Shown: in pieces, positions 44,680 to 48,943 of the stretch
How positions within the stretch are numbered: the first letter of the stretch is position 1
How the letters are laid out: every line of letters starts with the position of its first letter
Assembly (NCBI RefSeq): GCF_002858805.1
Contig: NZ_PJZI01000038.1
Location: 1-48,943 of the forward strand
DNA from: Chimaeribacter arupi
GTDB taxonomy: Bacteria; Pseudomonadota; Gammaproteobacteria; Enterobacterales; Enterobacteriaceae
Reading direction: 5' to 3'
DNA length: 48,943 nt
Translations under genes and position numbers: made by a program
The notes under the pieces: generated by a model
The model's database searches: none
Seen by the model: only the letters and a program-made list of their open reading frames with translations
What the model was told of the DNA's origin: nothing

Positions 44680-45456
44680 TCAGGAGGCGAGGCGCGGGGC
44701 CGTCAGCCGGGGAACCGCAGCCAGCAGGGCGCGGGTACAAGGGTGGGCCGGGCCGGCCAGTAACTGGGCGGTGGGGCGATCTTCCACGATCTGCCCCTGC
44801 TCCAGCACCACCATCCGCGGGCACAGGGCGGCCACGCAGGCCATATCATGGGAGACCATCAGCATCCCCATGCCGGTTTCCGCCGCCAGGTGGGCGAACA
44901 GCGCGGTAATCTGCTCACGCAGCGGCAAATCCAGGCTGCTGAGCGGCTCATCCGCCAGCAAAAAGTCGGGCCGCAGGATGATGGCGCGGGCGATCGCCAC
45001 CCGCTGCGCCTGCCCGCCCGAGAGCTGCCCGGCGCACTGGTGCGCGATGCTGCCCGCCAGCCCGACCTGATCCAGCACCTCGGCGATGCGTCGTGCCGGG
45101 TCACGTTCATGGCCCAACCGGCGCAACGGCTCAAGCAACAGATCGCTGACGCGCATCTGTGGGTGCAGGCTGGTGGCCGGGTCCTGCGGGATGTATTGCA
45201 CGCGGCGTCGGTAGTCGCGCAGCGAGCGCACCGACCCCGGCCGCACCGGCTGTTGTAAGCAGCAGATGGTGCCTTGCGTGGCCGGGGCCAGCGCCAGCAG
45301 CAGGTTCAGCAGTGTGGATTTGCCGCTGCCGGAGCGCCCCACCAGCCCGATGCGCTCGCCCGCCTGCATATGCAGCGTGATGTCATGCAGCAGCGGCTGG
45401 GCGGTGTGCGGCGGGCGGTAGCTTACGCTGTCCATTGTCAGGAAAGGCATCGTCAT
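44680..45456 (-). CDS. ABC transporter ATPase (NikE/DppF-like)
   Basis: 258 aa. Walker A GRSGSGKST (40-48), Q-loop in YIPQDPATSLHPQM, signature QLSGGQAQRVAIARA, Walker B LLADEPLSSLD, switch histidine in VSHDMA. Drives import together with the ATPase encoded just before it; start and stop overlap (ATGA, 45453-45456). Confidence 0.93.
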   Translation of the reverse strand: MTMPFLTMDSVSYRPPHTAQPLLHDITLHMQAGERIGLVGRSGSGKSTLLNLLLALAPATQGTICCLQQPVRPGSVRSLRDYRRRVQYIPQDPATSLHPQMRVSDLLLEPLRRLGHERDPARRIAEVLDQVGLAGSIAHQCAGQLSGGQAQRVAIARAIILRPDFLLADEPLSSLDLPLREQITALFAHLAAETGMGMLMVSHDMACVAALCPRMVVLEQGQIVEDRPTAQLLAGPAHPCTRALLAAVPRLTAPRLAS

Positions 45457-46271
45457 AGCGCCCTCACCGCAGGCATCGCCGGGTGCAGCGGGGCAATCGC
45501 CTCCCCCGCGCGGCGGGCGGCGCTCACCAGCTCACGGGTATAGGGGTGTTGCGGGGCGTGGGTCAGCTGGTCAAAGGTGCCCTGCTCCACGATCCGCCCT
45601 TGCGCCATCACCAGCGCGCGTTGGCATAAATGGGCCGCGAGCACGATATCGTGGGTGATAAACAGCAGTGCAGGCGGTTCCGGTTGGGCGGTCAGGCGGG
45701 TCAGCGCGGCCACCACATGCTGCTGGGTGGTGAGATCCAGCGCGGTGGTCGGCTCATCGGCCACCACCAGCCGGTGGCGGCAGGCCAGCGCCAGCGCAAT
45801 GCAGACCCGCTGGCGCTGGCCGCCGGAGAGTTGCATCGGGTAACGGGACAGGATGGCCGCCGGGTCGTCAAAATCCACCTCGCGCAGCAGCGACGCAGCC
45901 CGCGCGGCGGCGTCGCCCGGCTGGGTCGCCAGCACCTTCATCAGTTGCTTGCCGACCGTCACCAGCGGGTTGAGCGCAGAGGCGGAGTCCTGAAAAATCG
46001 CGGCCACCCGCTGCCCGGCTGCGCGCCGGGCTGGGTGCAGCCCTGCTACCTCATGGCCGTCAAGGCGTACACTGCCGCGCCAGGTGGCCTCTGGCGGCAG
46101 CACGCCGAGCAGCGCCCCGGCCGTCAGGGATTTTCCGCAACCGGACGCGCCAATCAGCGCCACCCGCTCACCGGCCCGCAGGCTAAACGAGAGCGGCGAC
46201 AGTTTTTCCTCACCGGCAATCGCCAGTGAAAACGCTGAAACAACCAATAACTCTGCGGTTCCGTTCGCCAA
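45453..46271 (-). CDS. ABC transporter ATPase (NikD/DppD-like)
   Basis: 272 aa, first gene of the five-gene operon. Walker A GASGCGKSL (about 41-49), Q-loop FQDSASALNPLVTV, signature QLSGGQRQRVCIALA, Walker B LVVADEPTTALD, switch His in ITHDIVLAAHL. Operon order: two ATPases, binding protein, fused permease, NicO protein. The Zur-like dyad at 46302-46323 lies 31 bp upstream of the start. Confidence 0.93.
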   Translation of the reverse strand: MANGTAELLVVSAFSLAIAGEEKLSPLSFSLRAGERVALIGASGCGKSLTAGALLGVLPPEATWRGSVRLDGHEVAGLHPARRAAGQRVAAIFQDSASALNPLVTVGKQLMKVLATQPGDAAARAASLLREVDFDDPAAILSRYPMQLSGGQRQRVCIALALACRHRLVVADEPTTALDLTTQQHVVAALTRLTAQPEPPALLFITHDIVLAAHLCQRALVMAQGRIVEQGTFDQLTHAPQHPYTRELVSAARRAGEAIAPLHPAMPAVRAL

Positions 46272-46301
46272 AACGTCTGCCCTTTATCCAAATTCTGCTT
46301 C

Positions 46302-46323
46302 TTGATATGTAATAACATAACAA
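46302..46323. promoter_or_regulatory. Zur/Fur-like dyad upstream of the metal ABC operon
   Basis: TTG-A-TATGT-AATA-ACATA-A-CAA: a 22-bp palindrome with one mismatched pair, 31 bp upstream of the first ATPase gene. Its ATGT...ACAT core and flanking G/C resemble a shortened enterobacterial Zur box, so repression by zinc is a guess from pattern. Confidence 0.4.
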
Positions 46324-46377
46324 TTTGTCCACAGAGCTTGCAACCACGGCTTACCGGAAAAGGCAAAATTCAGGCAT

Positions 46378-46400
46378 AAAAAAGGGAAGCGATGCCTCCC
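46378..46400 (-). terminator. Intrinsic terminator of the zevAB-like operon
   Basis: On the minus strand GGGAGGC-ATC-GCTTCCC (one G-U pair) is followed by six T (46383-46378), 8 bp after the stop of the NicO gene. Confidence 0.8.
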
Positions 46401-46408
46401 TGTGGGGG

Positions 46409-47419
46409 TTAGCGCAGCAAGGGATTGCCGCTGCCGGTCAGCCCCGGCTGGGCGCTGAACCAGAGGAACAGCCCGGTCGCCAGCAGCAACAGCCCCCCGG
46501 CGAGGGTCAGGGAGGCGCGGCCGATACGCCGCCAGGCGGGCACCGGGCCGCTGCGCAGGTTGCGCATCAACAGCCGCTGGAGGCTGTGCACGCCCAATGC
46601 CAGCAGCGAAATGGTCAGCGAGGTGCCGAACGCCATCACAAACGCCGCCACCACGCCCCAGAGGTAAGCGCCGATCACCTTGGCGAACAGCAGCATCATG
46701 ATGGCGCCCGAGCAAGGGCGCAGCCCCATCGACAGCACCAGCGCGACGCGGGTGCGCCAATCCCCCGCCGCCGCCAGTGCCTCATCGGTCGGCATATGGC
46801 GGTGGCCACAGCCGCAGTGTTCGCTGTGCACATGCGGCTCCCCCTTCAGCGGCCGCAATGCCCGGAACGGCTGCCGCAGGCTGTGCCACTGTTGGCGCAG
46901 CGCCCTGAATGCGCGGCCCATCAACAGCACGCCCAGCCCCATTACCAGCAGGTAACTGCCGCGCTCCAGCCAGAAACTGCTCTGGTGCAACTGGCGGGAG
47001 GAGAGATCAAACACGCCGAGCAGCAGCGTCACCAGCGCCACCGCCACGCTGCCCTGCAACAGCGACGCGGCAAAGGTCAGGCGCAGGCTACTTTTCAACC
47101 GGGAGGGGTGGGTCGCCAGATAGGTGGTGATCACCAGTTTGCCGTGCCCCGGCCCGGCTGCGTGGAGGATGCCGTACAACAGGCTGAACAGCACCAGAAC
47201 CAGCCCGGCGCGTTGCGGCTCGGCCCTGACCTGCTGCATCAGCGCGGCGATCTGCCCGTTCAGGCTGCGCTGCCACTGGGTGCCCTGCCACAACAGCGAG
47301 GGCCAGTGCTGCATCAGCCACAACCCGCCCAGCAGCAGCACGGCTGCCAGCAACAGCAGCGGCCAGAGCTGGAGCCAACGGCGGCGGCGTAACGTCTGTG
47401 TCTGGGAAATCACTGGCAT
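46409..47419 (-). CDS. NicO-family metal transporter, ZevB-like
   Basis: 336 aa, six or more membrane segments. HAAGPGHGKLVITTYLATHP is the NicO signature, then a metal-binding loop HVHSEHCGCGHRH, and GLRPCSGAIMMLLFAK. In Haemophilus the ZevA-ZevB pair (DUF1007 plus NicO) takes up zinc; this arrangement is the same, with a 10-bp overlap with the DUF1007 gene. It is a distant paralogue of the NicO gene at 40434. Confidence 0.86.
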   Translation of the reverse strand: MPVISQTQTLRRRRWLQLWPLLLLAAVLLLGGLWLMQHWPSLLWQGTQWQRSLNGQIAALMQQVRAEPQRAGLVLVLFSLLYGILHAAGPGHGKLVITTYLATHPSRLKSSLRLTFAASLLQGSVAVALVTLLLGVFDLSSRQLHQSSFWLERGSYLLVMGLGVLLMGRAFRALRQQWHSLRQPFRALRPLKGEPHVHSEHCGCGHRHMPTDEALAAAGDWRTRVALVLSMGLRPCSGAIMMLLFAKVIGAYLWGVVAAFVMAFGTSLTISLLALGVHSLQRLLMRNLRSGPVPAWRRIGRASLTLAGGLLLLATGLFLWFSAQPGLTGSGNPLLR

Positions 47420-48036
47420 GTCAGGGTCACCTTCTGGGCAAACTGGCGGCCGAGATCCATGTCTTCCGGCGGCGCATCGGCTTTATCCAGCGACAGGGCA
47501 TAGTTCTGGAGCGAGGCGTCAGGCGTTGGGGTGTCCAGCGTAATGGTGCAGGCGTCCATCTCCGGCGGGAGGTGCAGGCTGGCGGCGTTTTCATAATGCA
47601 TATCAACGAAATAGGTTGGGTCAAAGGTGGAGAAGGTATACGTCTGGCCTTTGAGCGGCTGCGGCGTGGCCAGCGGCAGCACATACTCCAGCACCGCCTT
47701 ATGCCCTTCACGCAGCAGGCGGTAAGAGGGCGGCAGGTTATGGAATTTGACCCGCTGGCCGCCATGGTAGAACTCGGTGAAATAGTGCTGGCCCAACACG
47801 TTGGCCATCACCTCAGCGGCGAGCTTTTTCCATACTTCCGAGTCGGGCGGCGCGTCCCCGGCGTCATACAGCAGATCGGCAGAAGTGATTTCATCCATCG
47901 TCCAGCGCATCTGCAGGCCGGTCAGCTGCGCATCCTGCTGGAGGAGCGTCGCCTGCATGGTGATAAAGCTGTGCGGGTGCGCCCACGCCAGCGGCGCGCA
48001 AACCGACAACAGCAGGGGCAGATAAGAGAGTCGCAT
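47410..48036 (-). CDS. DUF1007-family periplasmic protein, ZevA-like
   Basis: 208 aa. Signal peptide about residues 1-19 ending AWA, then mature HPHSFI: the HPH motif at the mature N-terminus is the hallmark of DUF1007 and a probable metal ligand. MRWTMDEITSADLLYD follows, another conserved block, and the protein ends in a beta-rich part with two cysteines (about 161 and 207). Probably hands metal to the NicO partner. Confidence 0.88.
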   Translation of the reverse strand: MRLSYLPLLLSVCAPLAWAHPHSFITMQATLLQQDAQLTGLQMRWTMDEITSADLLYDAGDAPPDSEVWKKLAAEVMANVLGQHYFTEFYHGGQRVKFHNLPPSYRLLREGHKAVLEYVLPLATPQPLKGQTYTFSTFDPTYFVDMHYENAASLHLPPEMDACTITLDTPTPDASLQNYALSLDKADAPPEDMDLGRQFAQKVTLTCQ

Positions 48037-48219
48037 AGTGCTACGGCGTCCTGGTTGTTAACCACAAGCGCGGACAATATCGGCTCCGGGCGGTGGTGGC
48101 AAGCGTGGGGAAAGCAGGCCCGCCGCCGCGGCGCCCTGTGCCATGTGGCACATCACCCGAATTTCTCGTTGCGCGTATGATACTCCGCAATTTATCCACA
48201 TAGATTGCAAGGGATTCTT

Positions 48220-48717
48220 ATGCCGCAACACTACACCAATGCTCTGACCCCGGCCTTAGTGGCGTCGATAAATGAACCTGTGTTTACCGCCGCTCAGCGT
48301 GCGGAGATGAACGACGACGCCCGAGCGCTGATAGCCACCCAGGAAGCATTCCATCGCGCGCATCCGGTAACGGCCATTTACCGCCTCGCCGTGGCAGGCA
48401 GCCTGACCCGCCGCGGCGGCGTGGCCGATGAGTTTAACCCTGACCCAGAACAGGGCTATAAAATCCGGCTCAGTGACGGCCAATGGGTGAGTGTGCTGAC
48501 AGAAGGCTGCACCGTCACCTACCCGGACGGCAGCACCGCGCGGATTATCAGCAGTGCCGGCAGCCTGCACACCTACCAGGACCTGGGCGTGGCGCTGGTT
48601 GGCAGCCGCCTCGATAACGGCGATGAGATTATCAGCACGCCCCAGGGCAGCTGCTACCTCATCGCGCAGCAGGGCGTGCCGATGCCGGAGGATTTCCTGC
48701 ACGTCACCGGGGCGTAA
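48220..48717 (+). CDS. Hypothetical protein preceding a PAAR gene
   Basis: 165 aa from the ATG at 48220 (AAGGGA 7 nt upstream; a TTG at 48205 is the alternative). No signal peptide. N-terminal helical part, then a beta-rich part (about 70-155: GYKIRLSDGQWVSVLTEG, then TVTYPDGSTARIISSAG and VALVGSRLDNGDEI) that could be a PAAR-like or chaperone/adaptor fold. It ends 3 bp before the PAAR gene, so the two form an operon and probably serve the same type VI spike. Family not recognised. Confidence 0.7.
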   Translation: MPQHYTNALTPALVASINEPVFTAAQRAEMNDDARALIATQEAFHRAHPVTAIYRLAVAGSLTRRGGVADEFNPDPEQGYKIRLSDGQWVSVLTEGCTVTYPDGSTARIISSAGSLHTYQDLGVALVGSRLDNGDEIISTPQGSCYLIAQQGVPMPEDFLHVTGA

Positions 48718-48720
48718 ATC

Positions 48721-48943
48721 ATGGGATACCGGCCCAATATTCACGGGCGCGGCAAAGCGCTCTCCTGTGATAAAACCACCACCGGCGCACGGCTGCTCCC
48801 CTCACTCCCGCTCGCCCAGTACAACGTTTATGGCCACGCAGTTATCCGGCGCGGCGATGTCACCACCGACTGCCCTAAGTGCGGCCGGCGCGGCCGGGTG
48901 ATTGACGGCGACACGCGCTTTACCATTCATGGCAGCCCGGTGG
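48721..48943 (+). CDS. PAAR-domain protein (type VI secretion spike tip), partial
   Basis: First 74 codons; the window cuts the 3' end. GKALSCDKTTTGARLLPSLP is the PAAR start (G...L..DKTTTGA), and AVIRRGDVTTDCPKCGRRGR holds the GD.TT.CPKC segment with the zinc-binding Cys. PAAR proteins cap VgrG in type VI secretion and often carry effectors at the C-terminus, which would lie beyond this window. Confidence 0.88.
   Translation, partial: MGYRPNIHGRGKALSCDKTTTGARLLPSLPLAQYNVYGHAVIRRGDVTTDCPKCGRRGRVIDGDTRFTIHGSPV

Overview
The window looks like chromosome of a moderately GC-rich enterobacterium. The gene set points to Enterobacterales (Serratia-like or Erwiniaceae-like; genus not determinable by eye): treYZ, UvsE-type UV endonuclease, a Nik/Dpp-type ABC transporter, a DUF1007/NicO pair, a PAAR protein and many LysR/MFS/Old Yellow Enzyme genes. 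I saw no rRNA, tRNA or CRISPR array.

Layout. 1-2600 is accessory DNA: a broken ORF, an ASCH-domain protein, and an ArsR-type regulator overlapping an MFS exporter behind a promoter embedded in a 14-bp inverted repeat. 2700-4580 holds two aldo/keto reductases. 4787-8170 (minus) is an unusual set: a LOG-family nucleotide hydrolase, a ParB/SbnI-like protein, a second-copy-type PyrE and PyrD, and the decayed 3' end of an SbnA-like PLP enzyme. After a LysR gene comes the treZ-treY operon (9564-13885) with a clear terminator.

The centre is a complete Tn3-family transposon, 15230-28208 (12,979 bp). Its 38-bp terminal inverted repeats match at 37 of 38 positions and it is flanked by a perfect 5-bp duplication, TGTAT. 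It sits inside a RES-domain toxin-like gene whose two halves rejoin in frame when the element is removed. tnpA is at the left end. The cargo is not the usual resistance set: an MFS exporter, two Old Yellow Enzyme ene-reductases, two luciferase-like flavin monooxygenases, an EthD-domain protein, two NTF2/SnoaL-like proteins and a LysR regulator. No resolvase was recognised. A (TGTC)7 tract lies just ahead of one NTF2-like gene and could switch it.

Right of the transposon are an antitoxin-like DNA-binding gene tail-to-tail with the RES gene, an unusual tyrosine recombinase, a small hydrophobic protein with a sigma-S-like promoter, DUF3750, uvsE, a secreted DUF4432 protein behind two CRP-like sites, a frameshifted VOC gene beside a WYL regulator, and two more OYE genes with LysR and AraJ-like neighbours. 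40434-48036 is metal transport: a five-gene Nik/Dpp-like ABC operon with a fused double permease and a terminal NicO exporter, next to a zevAB-like pair. The window ends in a PAAR (type VI secretion spike tip) gene cut by the edge.
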